Assembly (NCBI RefSeq): GCF_021869535.1
Contig: NW_026262582.1
Coordinates: forward strand, 56,184,851-56,248,850
Length of the DNA stretch: 64,000 nucleotides
Direction: 5' to 3'
DNA from: Mytilus californianus
Taxonomy: Eukaryota; Mollusca; Bivalvia; Mytilida; Mytilidae
In this document: positions 24,092 through 35,746 of the stretch, piece after piece
Position numbering within the stretch: position 1 is the first letter of the stretch
Layout of the letters: the number at the start of each line of letters is the position of its first letter
Program-made: the position numbers and the translations under genes
Notes under the pieces: model-generated
What the model was told of the DNA's origin: nothing
Database searches by the model: none
Seen by the model: only the letters and a program-made list of their open reading frames with translations

Positions 24092-24142
24092 TTGTCTATC
24101 CTGTTACCATAACTAAAGTAACCATAGTAACAGGATAGACAA
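24092..24142. repeat. 16-bp perfect inverted repeat around a 19-bp spacer
   Basis: ttgtctatcctgttac at 24092-24107 and its reverse complement at 24127-24142. A third copy of the core lies at 23928-23940, and a near match (ggtaataggatagacagg) near 24437. Role unknown. Confidence 0.75.
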
Positions 24143-24794
24143 ATTTCTTCATTTATGAATGCTGTTGTGAATTATCTTCTCACTTTGATGCAGAGATAAT
24201 ATTTTTTTTCTGCTGTGATTTTGGTTTCCAACACTTAATTGCACCTTTTACAAGTATATCATTGTTGTAATTAATAAATTTGATGGAAACAGCACAGACA
24301 TGATAAAAGGGTATCCACTACTTTCTTGAATTTTCTTTTCTCTACACTGTTATGCAAGAAACGTGCTGGGTTAAATTTTTAAGATGCTTTGTCCATTATC
24401 ATAGTGAGAAACACGTTAAAGGTTGATCTAGTAGCGGTAATAGGATAGACAGGCATTTCATGTACGCCAATTGAATTTAGTTTGTAGAAAAAATGTTGCA
24501 TAGAATAAAAAAGAAGCTGCGATTTTTTGTTAGAGTTATCATCAAAATTCTAAAATAGTTGCTTTTGCAGATATCAAGGCAATCAGAAAACAGGGAAAAC
24601 AATCATTTGCAATGTGTTATCCTGACAGTGTACGCACACACATTACGCAAAAATCGGACATTAATTTATACTTTAATCTTATCAAAATAGATCTAAATCG
24701 TGTTTATTATTGATGTTACGAATTATAAATATTTTTGAAAATGCCCCATATACAATGTAATACAACAGAGCACACCAACAACCGACTTAGTACT
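24143..24794. other. Spacer, nothing further recognised
   Basis: AT-rich. No gene or RNA seen. Confidence 0.5.
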
Positions 24795-25010
24795 CAGATT
24801 GATTGATTGATTTGTGTTTAACGCCACTTTCAACACTATTGGTTATTTGGAGGTCAGTTTTTATTGGTAGAGGAAGCCGAAGTGCCCGGAGAGAACCACC
24901 GAACTTCGGTAGGGTAGGAAAACTGACAATCCTAGTCAGAAAAGATAATGCCCCTAGGAGGGGCATTAAAAACCGAAACGGTCCAGTTACCAACAGGCCT
25001 AGGACAAACA
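24795..25010 (+). repeat. Conserved bivalve interspersed repeat B
   Basis: Ordered landmarks gtttaacgccactttcaaca, ggtcagtttttattggtaga, gaagtgcccggagagaacca, aacttcggtagggta and aaaactgacaatcctagtca. I recognise this as a repeat shared widely among bivalves. One partial copy is present here. Open frames across it on both strands are incidental. Confidence 0.7.
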
Positions 25011-26283
25011 CCAACTTGCATATGTATATATATATGTATACATTCTGCTGTTTACGTAACACATTATTTACGAGCTATGATTGACTTATGGAAAATTAGG
25101 TCACATTATAAACCAGCTGTAACTTATATATATGAAAGGCCTTCCTCCCTCGACTTCTCATAACCATTCAACATTAGGCCACAGACCACAATTAATTTCC
25201 CTATTTTGTCACATTAAAAAAATCGCACCTTACCGTTTTGCCCAATATTTTGTGTGTGTAATGTACTGCACAAGTTCAAAAATATATCTAACATTCAGAA
25301 AAAATTACACCTTTACAGCTCACTTTATCTAATACACATCAATACCCCTTTGGACAAGTCAAGTGATGTTTCGAAAACATTAAATATTACTTTCTTTTTT
25401 TACACCTGGCCTAATCACTCTTTCCATACAAAAATTTAGTTAAAATAAAACATCCAAATATTTATTTCGGCTCTCTTCTTTCATTTCCACCCCATTAAAA
25501 CTAAGAAATGTATGAGAAAGGGAAAGAAAAAAAACTCTATGATTAAAGGGAACTGTATTACTTGGTGATCGACATTGATAGAGGCAAACCTTGGATTTTT
25601 TAACCGATTTAATTTTCTAAAAGGGGGTATTGGGAGACAATCCTGCAAAGGAACCGTGAAAATTTTTCACGGAACACAAAGCATGATTTTAAAAAAGACG
25701 AGTCTATAAAGAAATCTTTAAAAACATAACACTTTTCAGATTCTTTCGTGTACATTATCTTCATGTGAAGAATTTATATACCAAAGTTTGTTGAAATCAA
25801 AATTGGACTAATAAATATTGACTATAAGTATAGTACAGAGAGTTGACATGGAGAATATGTTTGAATAAAAAAAACCTTTGCACATTTCACAGCATATATA
25901 AATATCAATCAAAAAATGGTTTTCGTTTTCGGGCAGTATGATCTTGATTAGTTCAGAAGAGTAATCGTTACGCCGTGAAAAGTGGTAAGTTATATATTTT
26001 ATTCAGGAACAGCCTTAACATTTTACGGGAAGACTATCAAATTTTAATAACTTCCAACTTGGAAAAAAAGTGAGGTTGAATGAATATTTTTGTGTAAAAA
26101 CAGCCGAAAATTGTTATTTAGAAGTATTTGTTACGTACATTGTATTAAAGCTATGTAGGACATTATTCGGCGATCAACGAAAATATCACCGTAATCGATA
26201 ACTGAAGTGCATGGTAATTTCAAGTTCAAAATAAAGTGATCCTATCGCTAATAGTACCTGAGAAACAGATCAAATAAAATTTT
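25011..26283. other. 1.3 kb without a recognised gene
   Basis: Contains a short perfect palindrome (ccgtgaaaatttttcacgg, near 25652-25670) and otherwise AT-rich sequence with no supported gene. Confidence 0.5.
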
Positions 26284-26720
26284 AAAATTGACCAATGGAC
26301 CATGAAATGTCTCGCCTTTTTTACTTATCATGGATTCAAGTTGAAAGTCTGTAAAAAATGTATTATATATTATATTACTACAAGTATCATATAATCCTAA
26401 CATTATCAATGTTCTATTAAAATGAAGTCACGGTCTGATGAACCCTGCCAGACAGACATGTACACCTTACAATCATTCCATACATCAAAAATAGTTGAAC
26501 TATTGCCTATAGTGTCTGATAAACTGAAAAAATTACGAAAACTTGTCATTGACCAATGAACCACGAAAATGAGGTCAAGATCATATTAACCCTGTCGTAC
26601 AGACATGTACACCCTTCAACCGTTCCATACCCCAAATATGATTGACCTATAGTATATAATATCTAAGAAATAGACGAAACCACAAAAACATTGTCCAATG
26701 AATCATGAAAATGGTGTCTT
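26284..26720 (+). repeat. ~147-bp tandem repeat F, about three units
   Basis: The gaccaatg(a/g)accatgaaa motif starts near 26289, 26550 and 26695. aaaatgaagtcacggtctga at 26419 pairs with aaaatgaggtcaagatcata at 26566. Each unit contains cagacatgtacacc. It is related to 28035-28240. Confidence 0.75.
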
Positions 26721-26756
26721 CCCGATTGTCCCACTTTTTGAAATTACAGGTAAAAA

Positions 26757-26836
26757 AGTCATGAAATTTTGTGGGACAATCTGGAATATGTTTGTGGGAC
26801 AATTGGGAAGTTTAAATGTGGGACAATCGGGAATTG
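26757..26836 (+). repeat. Three short units of tgtgggacaatc
   Basis: tgtgggacaatctgg, tgtgggacaattggg and tgtgggacaatcggg at about 26768, 26790 and 26817. A reverse piece, gattgtcccac, lies at 26722-26732. A small diverged minisatellite. Confidence 0.6.
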
Positions 26837-26999
26837 TTGTGATAGTAACAAATTTGTGTTTATAATGTGTAGAAGGTAATTACAGGTAACTAATCAATGT
26901 AACATATAAAATATGAAATAAACATGAACAAATAATAATATAAACATATTTTGTTTTGCACATAATAGGTACAGTTGAAGTATCATCAAACATAGAATA

Positions 27000-27240
27000 T
27001 ATATTAAGTCATAAAATAGCACATATCAAGCACTACTTAATTCTACATAAATGTGTACAAAAGAGTTACAATTAAGCACACAAAATAAACAGCTTAATTC
27101 ATAATTAAAGCACACATATTGCAGAAGGTATAACAACAAAGCACACACAATACATAAGTACAGCAATAAAGCACAATTAAGTACAATAAAGCACACATAA
27201 TACATATGATTGCAAACAATTAAGTCCAAGTGTAACAAAT
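27000..27240. repeat. Degenerate aaagcacaca microsatellite-like tract
   Basis: The words agcacac(a/t)a, aataaagcaca and taagtacaat recur irregularly for 240 bp. Low complexity. Confidence 0.7.
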
Positions 27241-27269
27241 AAGAGGCAATGTTAGCATGCTGAAAAACA

Positions 27270-27990
27270 CTAAATCAACCATTCTGAAGACAATCTATGA
27301 GTTCTTGTATGTAGTGTGTATTTTCTTCTCTTTGTGGTCGTACTCTCCCGGCTTGCATGGTCACTTCGTTTGCTGCCTGCTCTTCTTTAAGGTAGTTCAA
27401 TAGCGTGTATATGTTTGGGTTTTGTTTTTGGATCATCTTCTTCATGCTGCTTTGTCATCCTTTGAGGTGGTTTGTCGTCGTTGGTCCTTCTGTTTGGTAA
27501 TGGTTGCATAGCTGCCTGTTGCTATCAACTAAGTATATTGTGACGTAGTCTGTAAACGGAGTAGTATTTGATGTTGAGTCCAAATTTTTCCAGGTCTTTA
27601 TGGGCATGGAAGCAGTTGTCTTCTATTTCTGCATGTGGTACAAGAGGAAGAACTGCTTCCCTGCGTATAATGCCTGATTCCCCTTTATAGTTGGCGACGA
27701 GTCTTATTGACTGCACTTTACGCCAAATACACTGGTTATATTAGAAAAACAACCTTTAATAGTGATTCCAGGCCTGGGCTCTCGGTCATAAATATTTACT
27801 CAGTACTCGGAGTTCAAAATTAGTGCTCGAAACACCAAATACAGCATGTTGATTGGTTGAATTCTAAGTCTGAGTACGATAATCGTACTCAAAAGTTTAT
27901 GACCACAAGACCAGGAAAGATTGATCTTGTAGAATTCTGGACAGCATCTTCGTAATCTACGAAGAAAGTTGTTGGGCTCAGGTGAATCTA
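27270..27990 (-). pseudogene. MULE transposase domain fossil, split by a MITE
   Basis: On the minus strand from about 27990 the frame reads PTTFFVDYEDAVQNSTRSIF, then PG. It resumes below the inserted MITE as ITIKGCFSNIT..., with KVQSIRLVANYKGESGIIRR and AVLPLVPHAEIEDNCFHAHK (27525-27716), then NHYQTEGPTTTNHLKG, MKKMIQKQNPNIYTLLNYLK and EEQAANEVTMQAGRVRPQR. This order matches MULE (Mutator-like) transposases, which cut and paste DNA using a DDE catalytic triad. FVDYED corresponds to the region of a catalytic Asp. The first catalytic Asp and the N-terminus are not seen. At least one stop (after HLKG) and several frame breaks show it is dead. No inverted ends belonging to the MULE itself were found. 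Confidence 0.75.
27773..27910. mobile_element. 138-bp MITE inserted in the MULE fossil
   Basis: Inverted ends ctctcggtcataaa (left) and the complement of tttatgaccacaag (right), with further inner symmetry tactcagtactcgg / gagtacgataatcgtactc. CCAGG at 27768-27772 and 27911-27915 is a direct 5-bp duplication. With the element and one CCAGG removed, the MULE frame reads ...SIFPGITIKGC without a break, which strongly supports insertion. Confidence 0.8.
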
Positions 27991-28034
27991 ACTAGAGAGA
28001 AATTAACATTACAAAAAATCTTCTTTTTTTCAAG

Positions 28035-28240
28035 CAGTCACTGAACTATGAAAATACGGCCAAGAACAATGAACATATGACAGACGGAAACTTCATAACA
28101 TAAGGCATCTATATACAAAGTATAAAGCTTTCTATCTTCTGAAATATTAAGCTTTTAAGTAATAAGTTAACGCCGCCGCCGCCGGATCACTATCCGGCAG
28201 AAGTCGCAGGCGAGACAAAAAACGGCAAATACTTGTTTCT
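28035..28240 (+). repeat. Repeat F unit with CCGCC-rich tail
   Basis: tcactgaactatgaaaatac, acagacggaaacttcataac and ataaggcatctatatacaaa, then gttaacgccgccgccgccgg, the small hairpin gccggatcactatccggc and gtcgcaggcgagacaaaaa. I recognise this order from bivalve repeats. The tail resembles 16438-16470 and 45318-45345. Confidence 0.7.
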
Positions 28241-30574
28241 GTGGTCATTCAAAGTTTAATTCAGACGTGAAAATAAAAAATTCACGAACATATAAAGTTA
28301 AGAGATTGGTCTGTTAAAAGCATTAATTTGCATCTCTAGCCCCGGCAATAGCATTAAAAAGTAGTCTGTAAATGGAAGAGAAATCGAGTACACCTTTTAT
28401 ATTCAAGTGTGTTTTCAGTGTAATTTAGTGAATCTATTTCATTCGAAAAAAATCTACAATATATACTCAGTCCAACAAATTTTCATTAGGTACAACGTCT
28501 AGGTTCTTTTTTTAAACATTCAATGGAACTGAGGACAAGGGACTCTTGATTAACTGATTGCTACATTCAATTTGTTGTATATATGTCATTATTTGTATTG
28601 TGTTTATCACAAGCTGTACTTATTTACGACAATTAAGATTATTACGATTATTATTCAAAACTTTTCAATATAATTCAACATTTCTCTTCTTCCACTATCA
28701 AATAAAAAATACAGTTACATTTATATATGTATTACAAGTTAATATTCATAAGAAAAAAAAACATGCTCAAAATGGATATCGCTTAAAAACTTAATTTGAC
28801 TCCGAATTTTTAATAGGGTATATTGTTTCAAAACATCCCAGGTTCCTATGTCTATCAAGTGAAAACATTCGCTGTTTTAACAGTTGAAAACTATATGGAA
28901 CTTATTCACTTATCATGCTGATGATCCCCTTTAGGTACTATGGTTTAAGATCGTTTTGCCATAAATTTTCCCTGTACAATGAGTATTGTTAAATTTCAAA
29001 CTATGATCGGCAAACAGAAGTGGCTGCACGGCAGATGTAAATATTGCTTACAAAGTACTACTCAACATTATCAAGGTCCAGACCAAATACAAAATCATTT
29101 GCTTCCATAGAAGCCACGCAAAGATTGACGAAAGTTTTCAACCCAAGTTCTTTCGGACAGACGGGCGGAATGACTAGACATGATTTCGCCATTGGTGACG
29201 GAAGTAAAAATAGAAAACTGACAAACATAGTATAAATAGCCCTTTCATGTCCAGCTGATACAAAAATATGACATGATACATTGTTATTCGCTTGACAAAT
29301 TATTGTTGATAATCCAAACCGCTTTCAAATGTGACCGCCACTTCTTTTTAAAAAAAGAAATAGGATGAATCAGTCCAATCATTGTTAACTGACAGTTTCT
29401 TGGTGTTTTTAAAGATTTGATGTTTTAATGATTGAAACCACTTTTCTTTCTTACTAGAAATAAAAATAAAAATCCTTTAAATCCACGCAAGGGTAAATTT
29501 TAAGAAGCCCTGCTAAATATTAATACAGACGAAAGTTTCGTGTACAATAGACTGGTCAATGGCGAATATTTGGAGGTACATATTAATTACTAAGTGTACC
29601 ATGATTATCCCAGAATTACGTAATATGGCTGATATCCTAAACCGCTTACGCCGTTACTTAGTATCGCTACATTATATGGGACAAAAATTCCATTTAAAAA
29701 TATGGCTGTCAATATTTTAACAAATAATAACAAAAAACAAGAATATGTGTCCAAACGACTCGTGCCCCGCTCGTACCATCACATTTCAATGTTTAGTGAA
29801 CAGCGAAATTTAGGTTAAGCCCACTAATTTGCCATTAAAAATGTATAATGAACATGCGTACTAAGTACTAAATTGATGTGACAAAAAGTTCATGTTAAAT
29901 GACCTTAAACCAATACTTCAACATGATACGGTATAGACGAACGAACAAACACACAATACCAGAAAAAAAAGAATTATTTTGATTTCGATACAACTTGATT
30001 TGTTGTAAGATCGTCTGATAATGACAGTATATATATACTTAGGTTAATAAGCAACAACGGACTGACGAGGCCACTAATATAAATCAATTCATCCTCCTAG
30101 ATTGGAGAGTTTGAGTATACAAGCCATTAAAATAAAATAAAAACCACATGCATAGAACAGTTAATACAACTATGAGTGAAAGGAAAAGCAGGCTTATTTA
30201 AATCGCAGCATCACAGCCAAATCATTGTGCCAAAAAAAAAATATATATCTAAAATTTGCTTTCAGTGTTTTCTAACTGAAGACGTTACTATTCTGTCAGT
30301 TACGAGCATATATCTAAAAGAATCTATTTGAAGTGAAACTAGAGGCAAAAAACGCAAAACTGAGTAAAAATAATCATTCCAGTGCAGCATCACCTATAAA
30401 GATATATAAAAAAAAAAAGGAAAAAACGTGATTCAAAAACATAACTCCTATAAGAAATCAACTGATGATGTTGGCCATGTTGAAAAAATGCAGATAACAA
30501 TTTGTTGATATGTTTCTTTATCGATTATGTATTCCAAAACAAAACATAAAACACAAAATAAGGCATTATAAAAA
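28241..30574. other. 2.3 kb without a recognised gene
   Basis: AT-rich with A runs. The open stretches at 28558-28794 and 29044-29235 have no recognised motif. A weak repeat F-like piece may lie near 29880-29940. Confidence 0.45.
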
Positions 30575-30945
30575 ATCGTCAATCAAGGGCAATAACTCCT
30601 ATAAATTGACGGTAGGTAAAACTTAATACTCTCAACATATCTGCCCCTGCATGAATTTTCTCTATATCAAAAATTGTTTAACAGGTAAAAGACAATCCTT
30701 GCATTTTACTACTGTGTTTTAATTTAGTCTTGCCGTCTATGGAGGTTGGCAGTTGGGATAATTGGACAAATCTTTTAAACTCAATACCCCAACGATCATT
30801 CTTGTCAAGTTTGGTTCCAATTGACCCAGTTGCTTCAGGGGATAAGACTTTTGTAAAAGTTAACGGGACGATGCACGACTGACAACGTACGCAAAGTGAT
30901 GGAAATAGCTCACACTGGCCATTTGGGTCAGGTAAGCTAAAAAGG
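30575..30945 (+). repeat. Bivalve repeat J (ggcaataactcc ... gtcaggtaagct)
   Basis: tcaagggcaataactcctat near 30585, tcttgtcaagtttggttcca near 30799, gacttttgtaaaagttaacg near 30846 and ggccatttgggtcaggtaag near 30915. This order is familiar from bivalve intergenic sequence. The piece cataactcctataagaaatc at 30439 is probably another fragment. Confidence 0.65.
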
Positions 30946-32459
30946 TGACGTAAGTGTCGACACTGATATTATTTTTGAGTTTAACAAAAATTGGAAGCAC
31001 GTGCTCATGGGACGCCCCCCTCTTTTTTTGGTGTTTTAAAGAACTTGAATGGATAAGTGTTACTATGAAACACGTGTACATGGACTTCATCTTATTAAAA
31101 TCTTCAGAAATGAACTGCTTATAAATTATTGTCTCTTTGTACTCTTATTCGCCAGTACTTTTTCTGCATGCAGTGACCTTAATCACGACACCTCTCATGA
31201 GTACCTCGGCAACCACACAGCGCAAGTGCGAGGGGAAACCGTGACGAAAGAAAAAGTAAACAGACGCGGAAGTTCAGTTGTGTTTATTTATTCTGAAAGA
31301 AAAAAATAATACACCAAATCATTTAACAACCGTAATGACATAGTTTAATTAACAAATGGAAACGTATGGAAAATGTTTAATAAAAACTAAACATGGCTCT
31401 TTTGCATGTCTATCAATTCACGTATTTTTCACGTGCTTCATGATTTGCCTTGATTGTTTATTTAGGTCACGATCGGTAAACTTCGCCAATACAACCCAAA
31501 AGTTAATTAGCAGAAAAAGTTTTTACCGAACAAAATATTTGTTGTCCATTATACGATATGGATTCGTAACAAATGTAAAAAAAAAATGCAGTTTAGTATA
31601 TATGTAAATGCATTGGTTCAATATTTTTCTTTAATATTATAATTTCAAAAAAATCGTCTCTTATGACTTTCATGTGTTCTTGCTCTTCTTATTCATGCGA
31701 TATTACAATACCATTACTTTATATAATCATGCTGCCACAATTTTCTTATTTAGTAAGTAAGAATAGAAGGGCAGCATATACACATCCTATCACCGGTTAT
31801 CGGCACTAAAATGCAACAGGTAACACAACACAAAATCTGCTGTACTCGATAGCAAAACCATTTGTTTTGAATGGCATTTGGGAACACCAATCCTATTGTA
31901 TCTACCGTAATAATAGTCGGTAATAGGGTGTGGTATATAAAATACTGTTATGAGAAGAGCAAGAACACATCAAATATGTTGAAATATTAAGGAATATATA
32001 CTATAACACATTTAAACATAAAAAAGGAGGATCCATGCTCCAATTACATCATACGGTCATTTGTGGGGTTAAATATTCACGAGACAGCCACCCAACAAAC
32101 CTTAAGTCCTACTTTTTATTTTACTGTTTCGGCTACTATGTTTTTCCTTTAAGGTTTTAACTGATTTTCAAAGTTTATGGGGTTTTCTAGACCTTATGCG
32201 ACAGGCATTACACACTTTCATTTTTTTTTATAAATGGTGTATATCTGTCCCTCTAAGACGCTTGGTTTACGACTGTCCCTCTTTGGTATCTTCGCTCACA
32301 TATGCTGCATTCGATACGTATAAGCGTATTGTTCATCACAAGGAAACCTCAGATGAAAAGACGACAAACACTGAATAAATACATGTGGAGCATGGTAACC
32401 AAAAGGGACTTAAAGCAAATAGACAAGATGGATGAGATTTTTTATTAGTTGTTATTTAC
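30946..32459. other. 1.5 kb without a supported gene
   Basis: The plus-strand open stretch at 31049-31309 contains a hydrophobic run (NYCLFVLLFASTFSAC) and CpG-richer DNA, but the hydrophobic run starts too far from the Met to be a normal signal peptide, and I recognise nothing in it. The rest is AT-rich. Confidence 0.4.
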
Positions 32460-32915
32460 ATTGTACTAGCTTTCAGGAGCTGCGAGTACTCTCAGATCTG
32501 TACTTTGTATCTTTTGTGTTTTTGTTAGGTTTTTTTGTGCTTTTGTGCTTTGTATCGATCTGATGATTATATAAGTTAAGCCCTTTTCAACAGATTTTTA
32601 TAGTTTGTTTTAAATTGTTTACTGTTACACCACAGCCCTAGGTTAGATGGAGGGCTTAGCGCTTGCAAATATTTAACCCAGCCACATTCTCTAGAGCCAG
32701 TCCCGATTGAAGAGCGTGTAATTCAGTGGTTGTCGTTTGTTTGCTGTATATCATATTTGTTTTTCGTTTACTGTTTTGTACATAAATCAGACCGTTAGTT
32801 TTCTTGTTTGAATTGTTTAACTTTTGTCATTTCGTGGCCTTTTATAGTTTATTATGCGGTATAAGTTTAGCTCATATTTGAAGACCGTGCGATGACCTTT
32901 AACTGTTAAGTGGGG
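32460..32915 (+). repeat. Interspersed repeat A, subfamily A2
   Basis: actagctttcaggagctgcg, gagtactctcagatctgtac, gttacaccacagccctaggt, attcagtggttgtcgtttgt, cataaatcagaccgttagtt and gaagaccgtgcgatgacctt, in the same order as the mirror of 61258-61790. The 3' end (gtctcattgg part) is missing. Confidence 0.85.
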
Positions 32916-34365
32916 TGGAACTAATAAATCCAATCTTTGGTTGCTTTTACATAAATTGGTAATATATAACGAAATCAGGTGAAGTATTATAATAACCTAA
33001 TTTTTTAAGCACTGTTCAAGGTTACCTTCCAAGGGTACTTACTGTTAAGAGAAAAAATTAAACCATATGAAGCGGAAAAAAAACATAAAAAATTCCTAGT
33101 ACAGTTATGATTATTTTCAAAATCCAGTTTCTTTTCTTGAGCAATCATAAACTTCAGACAATAGCATCAATGCATATTCAGGAATATATTTTTTTTCTCA
33201 GATACAATAGCACAATTTTCCAAATGTGAAAAATTCGGCATGACAAATCTTTGAATTATGAACATTAAAATAACTTATTACAGAGCTATTGCATGTAGTC
33301 GTATTGACTTGAAAAAAATATTCACCCGTTCCCGCGTCTTCCATCTTACTCTAGGTACGCGCATTTGATTCCCCCTCTCAGTGATAACATACTTATTAAA
33401 CCGAACAACGTACAGATATAACTGCATTAAATTGCGTTCTATAAAGAAACGTGTGCATCCGACTGAACATTAATTTAAATGATGAATTTCATTGATTTTT
33501 TTGATAAGAATTTTATGCTCATAAGATCTCATAAGGTACTGCATCAGAACAATCTTAATCGATAAGGTATCACGAAATACAAAAAGAAATCGACAATTAT
33601 TTTCGTTGTGCGGTATTTATCTACTAAATAAGTACATGTCATTAATCGAATGAATATAATGAAACACGTTTGAAGATATATAAAATCTGTAATAAAAGCT
33701 GCAATTACATTACATTGTAGCACGATCGTTAAGACAGCAATATCGCATGCCCAGATGGGATTTTCCACACAAAGACTTTTCTTTTATATTCATTGCTTAT
33801 AGATTTAATTTGAAATATTATATACTTTACTCTTAAACCTGTTCATAGTAATAATTTCAGACGGAATATCGGAAATTAAATGCTCATTCTGTTTCTGTTT
33901 AAAATCGGTTTGTGTCACATAGTAAGGTATTTCCGTTTACGGCTAGACTATGGGTAGTAACTCATAGCATTAAATCTTATTTTTATATATGCCATGGATT
34001 TCATTAATATTTAATTAAATTCTCTCTGAAAGTGATTTGTCAAACATATACTTATACTAAAAACTGATATTAAAAAAAACCACTCTTGACTATTTACCAT
34101 GAAAATAACATAGAAAATGCCAACAGCGAGTTTTATGATCGTCAAATTCGAGTAGCGCAAATGCATTTTAAGTTCGTGATAATAATTTGAAATAAACTAT
34201 GTCATTTTCATTTTTATCCAAAGTTTTGGATTATTTGTCACATGGATTCATAACGAGAATTATTTTTTCCACCATCACAAAACTGCAAGGTTCAATTCAA
34301 ACCGTTCATGTAGACTGATGATGTCATAAGTTAAAAATGTTTTTGACTAATAAAATCGTTATATA
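32916..34365. other. 1.4 kb without a recognised gene
   Basis: AT-rich, nothing supportable. Confidence 0.5.
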
Positions 34366-34472
34366 TTAGTTATACTGCACAGCTAGGTGACCCGATGACC
34401 CGAACTACTGACGTCGTAGTATATATAAGTGGTCAAGAAAGGTCAATTAACTTAGCTGTACAGTATAACTAA
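34366..34472. repeat. 107-bp hairpin MITE
   Basis: ttagttatactgcacagcta at the left end is matched by the complement of the right end tagctgtacagtataactaa, with one mismatch. The loop contains a gacccgatgacccgaac duplication and tgacgtcgta. No clear target duplication. Confidence 0.8.
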
Positions 34473-35058
34473 AATAAGTGTCTAATAACTATAATAACCT
34501 AGCAGGATACGCATTCAAAACTTAAAATAAAAAGTTACTTTAGATGTTATATAAAAACAAATTCTTCAACATATTTTGATAATTCATTCATAAGCAGATT
34601 TAAAAAAAATATGAATTCGTACAAGTTTAACCTTTCCCAAAAAAGTATGGAGTGCTTCGCAGTATCATAAATTGACGTCAGCTTTTGTTTTTGTGTTTGT
34701 TTTTTGGCGATTTTAAGAGAAAACGACAGTTTTTATATCATTAGTAGTAATAATATGCAAAATGTGACCGAACAGGAAATAGGCTCCGTTCTGAGAGTGT
34801 CACAAATACAAGACTGTGAAATGAAAATGAAACATATTATATTTAATAGTTAGGATTGATGTTATATGCGGATCTCCGTGATAAGACTGACACCACGCGA
34901 TATCTTTATTTCTGACTGAATATCTTTACTCTCTCTAATGATTTAAATTATTTCTGTCAGGTACAAGTAAATTGAAACTCATAACTTCATCATCACCTTA
35001 AGTACTAAACGAGAGTAACCCATAAATTGATGCCTAAAATAACCATATTTTGTGAGTT
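34473..35058. other. Spacer, nothing recognised
   Basis: AT-rich sequence without gene signals. Confidence 0.5.
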
Positions 35059-35746
35059 AAAGGGGCATTAGCTGTCAAATTCATGTTCACCGATTTGACT
35101 CAAATTCTCAAATTTGATTAATAACCGACTGAAACGTAAATCCAACTTACAAAAAGTCTAAATTGAACAATTAACACTGCATGGACTCGATAATATGTAC
35201 CCACATTTCGTGTGTATTTTAATCTAGACGCCATTAAATTAACCATCGAGGTGACCTCCGAAGACTGCCGACGGTCATATAACCCCATATAAACATAAAT
35301 ATAGATATAAATAGATAGCGAACACGTGCAATTGAATTTTTCAAGGTCTGTTTGATTTTATATTATAGGTTAAACAAATGTATTAAACATCGTTTTTACC
35401 TGTATAAGAATGAGTTTTTGTGGATCGAACCAGTCAACAAAATGGTTTACCCTTGTTTCACTTTCAATGTTGACATTCTTTTCCTTTTAAAAGCTGAACA
35501 CGCCTAGTTCATACGTAACCCATCACTAGTTAAGGGCTTAACTAGAAGGTCACATGAATACGGATCCAATGAGGTCGAATAATTCACTTGCAAGTGAATA
35601 ATTCATCAGCGATGTTTCTTAGTTTATTTTGACAAAATTGAACCAAACTAGCTGCTAAAAGCGAATGATTATTTCACTATTTCACTTTCATCAACGATTG
35701 AACAAAAAAAATGTTTTTTTTTATATCTCGTAGCTAATGCCCCTTT
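35059..35746 (+). mobile_element. 688-bp TIR element K
   Basis: The 15-bp ends are exact inverted repeats: aaaggggcattagct at 35059-35073 and its complement at 35732-35746. No transposase is encoded, so it is non-autonomous. A near-palindrome (attcacttgcaagtgaataa) lies near 35582. Diverged partial copies occur at 39340-39450 (reverse), 53090-53290 (reverse) and 58098-58360 (forward). The target duplication is unclear. Confidence 0.75.

Noticed and set aside
24803..25084. Protein-coding frame in repeat B
   Set aside because: The same frame is part of a dispersed bivalve repeat and both strands are open; no independent coding evidence.
31049..31309. Possible small secreted protein with hydrophobic segment
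   Set aside because: The hydrophobic run is about 28 residues from the Met, no cleavage context or cysteine pattern is convincing, and no promoter or splice evidence was found.
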